Origin: Gammaproteobacteria bacterium
GTDB taxonomy: Bacteria > Pseudomonadota > Gammaproteobacteria > Steroidobacterales > PWYM01
Direction of reading: 5' to 3'
Length of the DNA stretch: 48,875 nt
Assembly: GCA_020832005.1 (NCBI GenBank)
Contig: JAFIFN010000010.1
Span: 1 to 48,875, forward strand
In this document: one piece after another, positions 7,995-15,761 of the stretch
Layout: each line of letters begins with the position of its first letter
How positions within the stretch are numbered: position 1 is the stretch's first letter
Program-made: the position numbers and the translations under genes
The notes under the pieces: model-generated
Database searches by the model: none
What the model was told of the DNA's origin: nothing
Seen by the model: the letters and a program-made list of their open reading frames with translations, nothing else

Positions 7995-8097
7995 GCTTGG
8001 CGGATGATGTTCTCAGCGCAACAGCGGTATCGGGGCAGATTGTGATTTCGATTGGCCATGGATTATGGGCACGGAGGCCTGTTTAACAGCTTTAGGT

Positions 8098-9555
8098 ATG
8101 TCTGCTACAGTGGAACAACGCTCGACCATCACCGCCGCCGATCACTTCCGCGTTCCTGCTCAATGGCTGAGCAGTCTCAGCGAGGATCAGGCAGCGTCGC
8201 TTATTGCGGCGGCCGCCGACGTCACCCTGGTGCTCGACGACGAGGGCATCATTACCGACCTGGCCTTTGGCAGTGATGAACTCAGTCATGAAGGCTATGC
8301 CTCGTGGCTGGGACAGCCCTGGATCGAAACAGTCACCAGCGACAGCCGCGCCAAGGTCGAGGCCTTGCTGCGTGATGCCGACACCAAGCGCTCGCCACGC
8401 TGGCGGCACATCAATCACCCGACAGCACGCGGCGATGCCGTGCCGGTGCAATACGCGACGCTGCGAGTGGGCAAGCACGGTCCGGTCGTGGCCATGGGGC
8501 GGGACCTGCGCAACGTCGCGACATTGCAGCGTCGGTTGGTCGAGGCGCAGCAGAGCATGGAGCGCGAGTACTCGCGCCTGCGCAGCGCCGAGACCCGTTA
8601 CCGCCTGCTCTTCCAGGTCGCCGCCGAGGCGGTGGCGATCGTCGATGCCGACAGTGGCCGGCTCGTAGAAGTCAATCCGGCCGCCAGCAAGATTCTGGGT
8701 CGTTCGGTGCGCGAACTTGTCGGTCAGGATCTCTCCACGCTGTTTGATCGTGGCGGGCGAAAGAGCGTCGCCGCGATGCTTGCCGAGGTGCTGGCCACCG
8801 GGCGCGCTGATGACGTCTCTGCGGCCTGCGACAATGGCGGTCCAAGGCTGAAAGTCAGCGCTTCGATGTTTCGTCAGGAAAAATCTGCCTACCTGCTGGT
8901 GCGTCTGGCGCGCGCCGAGGTCGGCAGCAACGGCTCGCGTCCCACCGCGATGGTCTCCACGCTGCTGACACTGGTGGAGAGCGCACCGGACGGTTTCGTG
9001 GTCACGGATCTTGCCGGCAATATCCTGATGGCGAACTCTGCGTTTCTTGAACTTGCACAGATGCCTTCGCAGCAGCAGATCAAGGGCGAGTCCCTGAGCC
9101 GCTGGCTGGGACGGCCTGGCGTGGACTTGAGCGTATTGCTCGACACGCTGCGCGAACACGGGCTGGTGCGATTGTTCGCAACCTCGCTGCACGGTGAGTT
9201 CGGCTCATCCGTGGACGTGGAGATCTCGGCGGTCTCGGTATCGGGTGCTGAACAGGCCTGCGTCGGCTTCACGCTGCGCAATGTCACGCCTCGCCTGGCG
9301 CCGGAGGCGAGTACGCCGCTGGATCTGCCGCGCTCGGTGGAGCAGCTCACCGCACTGGTTGGGCGCGTGCCGCTGAAGGACCTGGTGCGTGAGAGTACCG
9401 ATATGATCGAGCGCCTGTGCATCGAGGCGGCGCTGGAGCTGACCAAGGACAACCGCGCCTCGGCCGCCGAGATGCTCGGCCTGAGTCGCCAGAGCCTGTA
9501 TGTGAAGCTGCGACGCTACGGCCTGGGCGACCTTTCCAGCGACAGCGACCGATAG
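8098..9555 (+). CDS. ppsR: Photosynthesis repressor PpsR/CrtJ (PAS-PAS-HTH)
   Basis: A 485-residue transcription factor. An N-terminal PAS-like domain (about 20-120) is followed by a helical linker, PAS1 (about 150-260, YRLLFQVAAEAVAIVDADSGRLVEVNPAA), PAS2 (about 275-395, LVESAPDGFVVTDLAGNILMANSAF) and a Fis-type helix-turn-helix at the end (SAAEMLGLSRQSLYVKLRRYGL). It has three Cys: 244 (between PAS1 and PAS2), 388 and 441 (ERLCIEAAL, in the HTH). Family members use Cys for redox control. The start is uncertain: ATG 8065 is in frame and neither has a good ribosome site. It is expected to repress bch, crt and puc genes by binding TGT-N12-ACA. Confidence 0.92.
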   Translation: MSATVEQRSTITAADHFRVPAQWLSSLSEDQAASLIAAAADVTLVLDDEGIITDLAFGSDELSHEGYASWLGQPWIETVTSDSRAKVEALLRDADTKRSPRWRHINHPTARGDAVPVQYATLRVGKHGPVVAMGRDLRNVATLQRRLVEAQQSMEREYSRLRSAETRYRLLFQVAAEAVAIVDADSGRLVEVNPAASKILGRSVRELVGQDLSTLFDRGGRKSVAAMLAEVLATGRADDVSAACDNGGPRLKVSASMFRQEKSAYLLVRLARAEVGSNGSRPTAMVSTLLTLVESAPDGFVVTDLAGNILMANSAFLELAQMPSQQQIKGESLSRWLGRPGVDLSVLLDTLREHGLVRLFATSLHGEFGSSVDVEISAVSVSGAEQACVGFTLRNVTPRLAPEASTPLDLPRSVEQLTALVGRVPLKDLVRESTDMIERLCIEAALELTKDNRASAAEMLGLSRQSLYVKLRRYGLGDLSSDSDR

Positions 9556-9600
9556 CTCAGGCCCCGGCCCGATCGCTGCGCGGCAGCGAGTGCATATTCT

Positions 9601-9634
9601 CCTTGACGCCCGGAAGTGTCAAGGATACTTTACG
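9601..9634 (+). promoter_or_regulatory. Likely bchG promoter with near-consensus PpsR site
   Basis: CCTTGAC (9601-9607) and GTCAAGG (9618-9624) form a perfect 7-bp inverted repeat 10 bases apart. TGT-N12-ACG at 9617-9634 overlaps it and ends four bases before the bchG ATG; the one deviation, ACG for ACA, is the same as at bchF. TTGACG (9603-9608) with GATACT 16 bases later could be a promoter. The arrangement suggests bchG can be controlled separately from ppsR. Confidence 0.45.
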
Positions 9635-9637
9635 CTC

Positions 9638-10537
9638 ATGTCCCAGCTGCCTCCCTCCGTGAGCGTCTCGGCCCCGTCTCCGGGCGCCGTCCTGCAGCTG
9701 CTCAAGCCCGTCACCTGGTTTCCGCCGATGTGGGCGCTGGCCTGTGGCGTGGTCTCGGCCGGCGCCTCAATGCAGGGTCGCTGGCATCTGCTGATCTTCG
9801 GCATCGCGCTGGCCGGGCCACTGGTCTGCGGTACCAGCCAGGCGGTCAACGACTGGTTCGATCGCCACGTCGACGCCATCAACGAACCGGATCGTCCGAT
9901 TCCCTCAGGCCGTGTGCCGGGGCGCTGGGGCCTGTGGATCGCGATCGTCTGGACTGTGCTGTCGCTGGCTGTCGCCACCGTGCTTGGGCCGTGGGGCTTT
10001 GCCGCCGCCGTGGTGGCGATGATCCTGGCGTGGTTGTACAGCGCCCCGCCGGTGCGCCTGAAGCAAAACGGCTGGTGGGGCAACTCGGCCGTTGCGGCCT
10101 GCTATGAAGGACTGCCCTGGTTCACCGGTGCGGTGATCATGACCGGCGCGCTGCCCGATGCACGCATCATCGTCATTGCCGTGCTCTACAGCGTCGGCGC
10201 GCACGGCATCATGACCGTCAACGATTTCAAGGCCATCGAAGGCGACCGGCGTATGGGCGTGGACTCGCTGCCCGTGCAGCTGGGCAGTGACATGGCCGCA
10301 CTGCTGGCGTGCTGGATCATGGCCCTGCCGCAGATCGTCGTCGTTGCCCTGCTGCTGCACTGGGGCGCGACGGGCTATGCACTGGCGGTGGCTTTACTCG
10401 TGATCGCCCAGCTCATCGTCATGCGCCGCTGGGTCGACCGGCCGCGCGAGCTGGGTCCCTGGTACAACCTGACCGGCATCAATTTCTACGTGATCGGCAT
10501 GATGGTCAGCGCGGTGGCGCTGGCAGGTCTGCAATAG
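9638..10537 (+). CDS. bchG: Bacteriochlorophyll synthase BchG
   Basis: A 299-residue UbiA-family prenyltransferase that esterifies bacteriochlorophyllide a with geranylgeranyl or phytyl diphosphate in the membrane. The first Asp-rich motif is NDWFDRHVDAINEPDRPIPSG and the second lies in NDFKAIEGDRRMGVDSLPVQLG. About eight transmembrane segments are visible. LLKPVTWFPPMWALACGVVS is the usual N-terminal block. The ATG at 9638 follows AAGGA about 12 bases upstream. It lies 82 bases after ppsR and is followed by bchP, its partner in the last steps of pigment synthesis. Confidence 0.93.
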   Translation: MSQLPPSVSVSAPSPGAVLQLLKPVTWFPPMWALACGVVSAGASMQGRWHLLIFGIALAGPLVCGTSQAVNDWFDRHVDAINEPDRPIPSGRVPGRWGLWIAIVWTVLSLAVATVLGPWGFAAAVVAMILAWLYSAPPVRLKQNGWWGNSAVAACYEGLPWFTGAVIMTGALPDARIIVIAVLYSVGAHGIMTVNDFKAIEGDRRMGVDSLPVQLGSDMAALLACWIMALPQIVVVALLLHWGATGYALAVALLVIAQLIVMRRWVDRPRELGPWYNLTGINFYVIGMMVSAVALAGLQ

Positions 10538-10608
10538 CAGGCCGATACCGTTCACGGGCACCGTGGTATTGGCCGCGGCTGCCAGCGTCATCGAAAGGAC
10601 CATGAGCC

Positions 10609-11799
10609 ATGACCGCAAAACGTGAGGATTTCGATGTTGTCGTGATCGGCGGCGGACCCGCAGGCGCGACCGCGGCAAACGATCTTGCAGGGGCGGGCCG
10701 CCGGGTGCTGCTGCTCGACCGGGCAGGCAGGATAAAGCCCTGCGGCGGTGCCATCCCGCCGATCCTGCTCAGCGAGTTTGACGTGCCGGAGTCGGTGCTG
10801 GTCGCGCGTGTAAAGGCAGCACGCATCATCTCGCCTAGCGATCGCAAGGTTGACATGCCGGTGGGCGACGGCTTCGTAGGCATGGTCGATCGCGACGTCT
10901 TCGACGAGTGGCTGCGCGAACGTGCGGCCGCCAGCGGTGCCACGCGTGCCACCGGGACTTTCAGGGAACTGCTGCGCGATGACGACGGCACCGCGATTGT
11001 GGTCTATCGTGACGGCGACGGCGAACCCCGCGAGGTTCGCGCCCGCGCCGTGATCGGTGCCGACGGCGCTCGCTCCGAAGTCGGGCGTCAGTCCATTCCC
11101 GGTGCGGAGACGATTCCCTATGTCGCCGCCTACCACGAGATCGTCGAATCTCCCGGCGCGGCAAACCTTGATTTCGATGGTGCACGCTGCGATGTGTACT
11201 ACCGCGGTTCACTCTCGCCCGACTTCTATGCCTGGGTGTTTCCGCATGGCGATGTGACCAGCGTGGGGGTGGGCTCGGCGGTGAAGGGTTTCTCGCTGCG
11301 ACGGGCAGTCGATGAACTGCGCAGTGCCACCGGCCTGGACCTGGGTCGCACGGTGCGTCGGGAAGGTGCACCCATTCCGCTCAAGCCCCTCAAGCGCTGG
11401 GACAACGGTCGTGACTTGGTGCTGGCCGGTGATGCCGCTGGTATCGTCGCACCGGCCTCCGGCGAAGGCATCTACTACGCCATGCTGGGTGGGCGGCTGT
11501 CGGCCGAGGCGGTGGATGAGTTCCTGGCTACGGGCAAGGCCCGGGCGCTGCGCAAGGCACGCAAGCGTTTCATGCGCGCGCACGGCAAGGTGTTCTTCGT
11601 GCTCGGCATCATGCAGCGTTTCTGGTATTCCAGCGACAAGCGCCGCGAGCGTTTCGTGAGCATCTGCGCCGATCCTGACGTGCAGTACCTGACCTGGCAG
11701 GCCTACATGTACAAGAAGCTGGTGCGTGCCAAGCCCATCGCGCATGTGCGTATTTTCTTCAAGGACCTCGGGCACCTGCTGGGCGTGGTGCGTGCATGA
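10609..11799 (+). CDS. bchP: Geranylgeranyl reductase BchP
   Basis: A 396-residue FAD-dependent reductase that converts the geranylgeranyl tail of bacteriochlorophyll (or its diphosphate) to phytyl. Visible are the dinucleotide fold DVVVIGGGPAGATAANDLA, the family block KPCGGAIPP, the GADGARSEVGRQ segment and the second FAD motif LAGDAAGIVAPASGEGIYYAM. The C-terminal part YSSDKRRERFVSICADPDVQ is typical. The ATG is preceded by AAAGGA. Its TGA overlaps the tspO ATG (ATGA), so the two are probably translationally coupled. Confidence 0.93.
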   Translation: MTAKREDFDVVVIGGGPAGATAANDLAGAGRRVLLLDRAGRIKPCGGAIPPILLSEFDVPESVLVARVKAARIISPSDRKVDMPVGDGFVGMVDRDVFDEWLRERAAASGATRATGTFRELLRDDDGTAIVVYRDGDGEPREVRARAVIGADGARSEVGRQSIPGAETIPYVAAYHEIVESPGAANLDFDGARCDVYYRGSLSPDFYAWVFPHGDVTSVGVGSAVKGFSLRRAVDELRSATGLDLGRTVRREGAPIPLKPLKRWDNGRDLVLAGDAAGIVAPASGEGIYYAMLGGRLSAEAVDEFLATGKARALRKARKRFMRAHGKVFFVLGIMQRFWYSSDKRRERFVSICADPDVQYLTWQAYMYKKLVRAKPIAHVRIFFKDLGHLLGVVRA

Positions 11800-12287
11800 G
11801 GCAGGCACCATCGCGGCGCTGGCGGCCGATCGCCACGGCCGCAGCCGCCGCGATCCTGGTGGCGGTGGTCGGTGCGCTGATGACCGATCTGTCGCCCTGG
11901 TACTACGCGCTGGAAAAACCCGCGTGGCAGCCGCCTGAGTGGCTGTTCGGACCTGCCTGGACGCTGATCTTCGCGCTGTGTGCGGTGGCCGGTGTGCGCG
12001 CCTGGGAGCGCGCCTCCGGACGAGGAGAGCGCGAGTGGCTGCTGGTGGTGTTCTCGCTCAACGCATTTCTCAACGTATTCTGGAGCCTGCTGTTCTTTCG
12101 GCTGCAGCGGCCCGACTGGGCGCTGCTGGAAGTCGGCTTCCTGTGGGTGTCGATCCTGCTGCTGATCTGGATGATAGGGCGCAGATCATTGGCCACGGCC
12201 ATGCTGCTGCTGCCCTATCTGCTGTGGGTCAGCTTCGCTGCGGTACTCAATCGCGCGGTGGTCGAGCTCAACGCGCCATTCGGCTGA
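11796..12287 (+). CDS. tspO: TspO/MBR (CrtK) tryptophan-rich sensory protein
   Basis: A 163-residue protein with five membrane helices and many Trp. The TspO block KPAWQPPEWLFGPAWTLIF and the later NAFLNVFWSLLFF are clear. In Rhodobacter TspO is an outer-membrane protein that binds porphyrins and lowers expression of photosynthesis genes under oxygen. Here it overlaps bchP by four bases, so it is in the same operon and probably linked to tetrapyrrole handling. Confidence 0.9.
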   Translation: MRQAPSRRWRPIATAAAAAILVAVVGALMTDLSPWYYALEKPAWQPPEWLFGPAWTLIFALCAVAGVRAWERASGRGEREWLLVVFSLNAFLNVFWSLLFFRLQRPDWALLEVGFLWVSILLLIWMIGRRSLATAMLLLPYLLWVSFAAVLNRAVVELNAPFG

Positions 12288-12321
12288 GTCGCCCACAGGA
12301 GGGCGGTTTGCGCCGCGCACC

Positions 12322-12600
12322 ATGAGTGAGTTTTTCGCCAGCGGCCGGGCCATCGATCTGGTGCTGCTGGTGATGCTGGTCGAGGGTGCGCTGCTTGGCG
12401 TGCTGTTTCACCGCCGTGGCATCGGCGTCGCTCCGCGTGATCTGCTGCCGATGCTGCTGGCCGGTGCGTGCCTGCTGCTGGCGCTGCGTGCGGCGCTCAC
12501 GCAGGCGCCGTGGCCCTGGGTGGCAGGCTGGGTGACGCTGGCGCTGTTTGCGCATCTTTCCGACCTGCGTCGTCGCTGGCGTCTGCACCGTGGCGTCTAA
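12322..12600 (+). CDS. Small membrane protein of the bch operon, unknown function
   Basis: A 92-residue protein with three hydrophobic segments (about 11-28, 40-58 and 63-80) and a basic C-terminus RRRWRLHRGV. I do not recognise a family. It lies 34 bases after tspO and 30 before the DUF3422 gene, in the same direction, so it is probably co-transcribed with bchGP-tspO. A GGAGG is 20 bases upstream, rather far. Codon use (strong G/C at third positions) matches its neighbours, which supports real coding. Confidence 0.65.
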   Translation: MSEFFASGRAIDLVLLVMLVEGALLGVLFHRRGIGVAPRDLLPMLLAGACLLLALRAALTQAPWPWVAGWVTLALFAHLSDLRRRWRLHRGV

Positions 12601-12630
12601 CGGCGGCCGGATGTACCTCGTGGAGGCAGT

Positions 12631-13932
12631 ATGCTGAGGGGACTGCAGGACCATCCGGACCGGGCACAGATCGTCGCCGAGCTGCATGCGCGGCCCTTCG
12701 AGACGCTCAGCGCCCCGCTGCGGGCCTCGCACATCGCGATGCTGGGTAGCAGCGCCACCGCTGATCGCGAGCATGTCGCACGCCTGTGCGAGGCCCTGGA
12801 ACAACGGGTGCCCGTCGCGCACGCGACGCACCACAGCGTCGAGCTCGGTGCCTTCCGCTTGCGCTGGGAGCGGCATACGGAGTTTTCGACCTATACGTTC
12901 TTCATCGGCGACCACGCGACCCACGAAACCGCGCCGTTCGAAGCCGTGGCGCTCGACAAGGTGCCGGAAGACTGGCTTGGCGCCTTGCCAGGTGTCCTGA
13001 TTGCAGGCGCGCACCTGGTGCTGGAGTCCGCGTCACGACCCGCCCGCAGCGTGCACGAGATCGTCGAGCTGTTCCGCACCCCAAATGTCGCCGGCAGTGC
13101 CGTGGCCGACGGCTGCGCTCTGGTGTTCACGGATTTTCGCCTGCATGGCGATGGCTTCGGGCGCATCCTGGTGCAGGATCGCGGACTCTCTGCGATGCGC
13201 AGCGGGCGCCTCGTCCAGCGCCTGCTGGAGATCGAGACCTACCGCCTGCTGGCGCTGCTGGCCTTCCCGCTGGCTCGTGGCGCCAGTCCGGAGCTCAGTG
13301 CGCTGGAGCAGCGCCTCCAGGCCATTACCGAGCGCATGACGCATGAGTCGGCGCTCGAGGATCAACAGACACTTCTGGGAGAGATCTCCGCGCTCGCCGG
13401 CGAGCTTGCACAGGCGGCGGCGGCGCGTAATTTCCGTTTGAGCGCCGCACGCGCCTATCACAGCATCGTTCGCCACCGTATCGACAACCTGCGCGAGCAG
13501 CGCATGACCGGACTGCAGACCATCGGTGAGTTCATGGACCGGCGGTTCACGCCGGCGATGCAGACCTGCGAGTCGGTGTCCGAGCGACAGGAGACATTGT
13601 CACGCAGCCTGTCGCGCGCCGCCGACCTTCTGCGCACAGGCGTCGACGTGGCGCTGGAGGGGCAGAATCGCGACCTGCTCGCCTCGATGAACCGGCGCAC
13701 GGACCTGCAACTTCGGTTGCAGCAGACAGTAGAGGGCCTCTCGGTAGTGGTGATCAGCTACTACAGCGTCGGCCTGCTGTCGTACTCGCTCAAGGGCATC
13801 GTCGCGGGCGGCCAGCCGCTGAACGTGGACCTGATCCTGGGCATCAGTGTGCCGGTCATCGTACTGACGATCTGGTATGCGATCCGCACGCAGCGCCGCC
13901 GCCTGATGCGTCAACCGCCCCAGGAGGGTTGA
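12631..13932 (+). CDS. DUF3422-family membrane-anchored protein
   Basis: A 433-residue protein of the DUF3422 family (from memory of its pattern: HPDRAQIVAELHARPF, then FGDH-like IGDHATHE, and QTIGEFMDRRFTPAM). A long soluble part with predicted helices (about 200-370) is followed by two C-terminal membrane segments (about 374-395 and 403-421). The molecular function is unknown. GGAGG stands four bases before the ATG. It is the last gene of the ppsR-bch run; its end overlaps the bchO end by 22 bases on the opposite strand. A link with photosynthesis is only from position. Confidence 0.8.
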   Translation: MLRGLQDHPDRAQIVAELHARPFETLSAPLRASHIAMLGSSATADREHVARLCEALEQRVPVAHATHHSVELGAFRLRWERHTEFSTYTFFIGDHATHETAPFEAVALDKVPEDWLGALPGVLIAGAHLVLESASRPARSVHEIVELFRTPNVAGSAVADGCALVFTDFRLHGDGFGRILVQDRGLSAMRSGRLVQRLLEIETYRLLALLAFPLARGASPELSALEQRLQAITERMTHESALEDQQTLLGEISALAGELAQAAAARNFRLSAARAYHSIVRHRIDNLREQRMTGLQTIGEFMDRRFTPAMQTCESVSERQETLSRSLSRAADLLRTGVDVALEGQNRDLLASMNRRTDLQLRLQQTVEGLSVVVISYYSVGLLSYSLKGIVAGGQPLNVDLILGISVPVIVLTIWYAIRTQRRRLMRQPPQEG

Positions 13933-14864
13933 GCCGAAAGCGGCGTATCCTGTACGGCCGCCTCACGGCCGTGCGCCCCTGCGCCCGCCACTGCGGGTTC
14001 ATTGGCCAGGGTCGCGAGCAATTCGGCAAAGTGCTGCGGGGCTTCTTCATGGGCCAGGTGGCCCAGCCCGGCGATTTCCACGAGTCGTGCATTGGCCACG
14101 CGCTGCTGGGCCCGTGCGGCCTCGCGCGGGGGCATGGTCAGGTCATTCCCGGTGGCCACCAGTACCAGCGGAGTGACCAGGCGAGGCAGGTCACGTGCAA
14201 GTTCGCGCAGATCCCAGTGGGCCATCATCTTCAGCACGTCGCGCACATGCGCCGAATTGCTGACGACGCGGTGATACAGCGTAATACCACGTTCATCGAT
14301 GGTCGAACCCGTGCGTTGCATCAGGCGGCGGACACTGCGCGGATCGCTGACACGATGGGCGAACAGTTGTGGCAGTGGCGTGGCGGCGAGCAACCGTCCG
14401 GCGAGCGCGAACAGTGGCACGGGCATGCCTGGCAGGGGCATCAAAGCCCCGTTGAGACTGACCAGGCGATGGGGGCGGATCATCCCGTCCAGCGACATGC
14501 GCGCCAGCACCGCGGCCCCGGCTGAATGGCCCGCAACCAGGTGGGGCGAAATCTTCAGCGCACTCAGCAAAGCCGACACGAGCCCGGCCATGCCGGGCAT
14601 CGAGTAGCCGCTGCGCGTCGGTGGCGGCCCGGTGAATCCGTGGCCGGGAAGATCCGGTGCGATCACCTGGAACTGCGTGGCCAGCAGTGGCAGTACATCA
14701 CGCCAGGAGTGGCTGGCCGCGCCGGTGCCGTGCAGCAACAGCAGGGCAGGGCCATGACCTGCCACCTGCACGTGCCAGCGCAGTCCGCCGGCGTTGACGA
14801 ATCGACTGTATTCGCGATTCGGCCAGTCGTGACCGTCACGTTGCCAGTCCAGACGCATGTTCAT
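13911..14864 (-). CDS. bchO: Magnesium-chelatase-associated alpha/beta hydrolase BchO
   Basis: A 317-residue alpha/beta hydrolase. The start MNMRLDWQRDGHDWPNRE is typical of BchO, whose gene usually stands beside bchI and bchD. The oxyanion block LLLHGTGAASHSWRD, the nucleophile elbow GHSAG, the acid region ATGNDLTMPP and the final His in GLGHLAHEEAP are all present. Its role in Mg insertion into protoporphyrin is not settled. Here it is the third gene after a BCD-family transporter and a methyltransferase, with no bchI or bchD in view. ATG 14858 is an alternative start. Confidence 0.85.
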   Translation of the reverse strand: MNMRLDWQRDGHDWPNREYSRFVNAGGLRWHVQVAGHGPALLLLHGTGAASHSWRDVLPLLATQFQVIAPDLPGHGFTGPPPTRSGYSMPGMAGLVSALLSALKISPHLVAGHSAGAAVLARMSLDGMIRPHRLVSLNGALMPLPGMPVPLFALAGRLLAATPLPQLFAHRVSDPRSVRRLMQRTGSTIDERGITLYHRVVSNSAHVRDVLKMMAHWDLRELARDLPRLVTPLVLVATGNDLTMPPREAARAQQRVANARLVEIAGLGHLAHEEAPQHFAELLATLANEPAVAGAGAHGREAAVQDTPLSAQPSWGG

Positions 14865-14904
14865 ACTGTTATCTCGCGTCGTCCGCGCCTGCGGGCAGGG
14901 ACGG

Positions 14905-15747
14905 TCACTGCAAGGGAAAGCGGAATACACCGAGCATAAAACGGCGGGTCACCGGCTGCGGGGCGTCGAGATCCGGCCAATGATCCAGCGCGAAGGCATC
15001 GAGGCGTCGCATTGTCTCTTCGAGTACGTTATCGGGCAGTACCCAGCTCTCGGCATCGTCGCGTGAGCGGATGCCATCGAGAACCTGTCGGGGCGCGAGC
15101 TCAGTGGCCCACTCGGCGCCGACAAGCTCACCACGACCAACGGGTTGTGCGCCAAGCCCCTGCAATGTCTGCATGATTGCAGCCCCGCCCCCCGGGGGTT
15201 GGGCTGCGCTGCTGCCTGGCGGCAGCATGGCCGTACCAACCTCGAGCACCGTGCGGCGAAAATGGTTGCGGATCATGCCTGCGAACGAGTCAGGGTCTAC
15301 CCAGTCGCGACCCAGGATGAGCGCCCCACCCGGGCGCACCAACGCCTTCACGCGGGCGAGCACACCCTGCCAATCCTCAACCAGGTGCAGCACATGCACG
15401 GCAAGTGCTGCATCAAATACGCCATCGCGAAACGGCAGGGCGGTGATGTCGCCCTGGACCAGGTGCACGCGGGCGTGGCCCTCATCGCGGATGCGTTGGG
15501 CCAGCGCTGCCAACATGTGCGCGGAGAGATCCACGCCGTAGACTTCGCAGCCACTGTGCGCCACCGGCAGGGCGATACGTCCGGTCCCCACGCCCAACTC
15601 AAGCACGCGCGCCTGCTCTCCGGCATGTTCGGCGACGGCTCGACCGATCTGCGGCGAGACCTCCGGCGGATGGCCGCGCAGCGCGTCGTACTGCACCGCG
15701 ACCCGGCTGTCGAAACGATAATCCAGGCCTGAAGGCGAACGGCTCAT
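14905..15747 (-). CDS. Class I SAM-dependent methyltransferase of the photosynthesis cluster
   Basis: A 280-residue protein. After an N-terminal DYRFDSRVAVQYDALRGHPP segment comes motif I VLELGVGTGRIALPVA, the acidic end of strand 2 in YGVDLSAHML, QGDITALPF and DAALAVHVLHLVEDW: a UbiE/methyltransferase-11 type SAM domain. The C-terminal third is less clear. It does not look like BchM (Mg-protoporphyrin methyltransferase) or CrtF. It lies 14 bases after the BCD-family transporter and 40 before bchO, so all three are probably one transcript. A substrate among tetrapyrroles, quinones or carotenoids is plausible but unproven. Confidence 0.8.
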   Translation of the reverse strand: MSRSPSGLDYRFDSRVAVQYDALRGHPPEVSPQIGRAVAEHAGEQARVLELGVGTGRIALPVAHSGCEVYGVDLSAHMLAALAQRIRDEGHARVHLVQGDITALPFRDGVFDAALAVHVLHLVEDWQGVLARVKALVRPGGALILGRDWVDPDSFAGMIRNHFRRTVLEVGTAMLPPGSSAAQPPGGGAAIMQTLQGLGAQPVGRGELVGAEWATELAPRQVLDGIRSRDDAESWVLPDNVLEETMRRLDAFALDHWPDLDAPQPVTRRFMLGVFRFPLQ

Positions 15748-15761
15748 CGGGGCGGCTTCAG

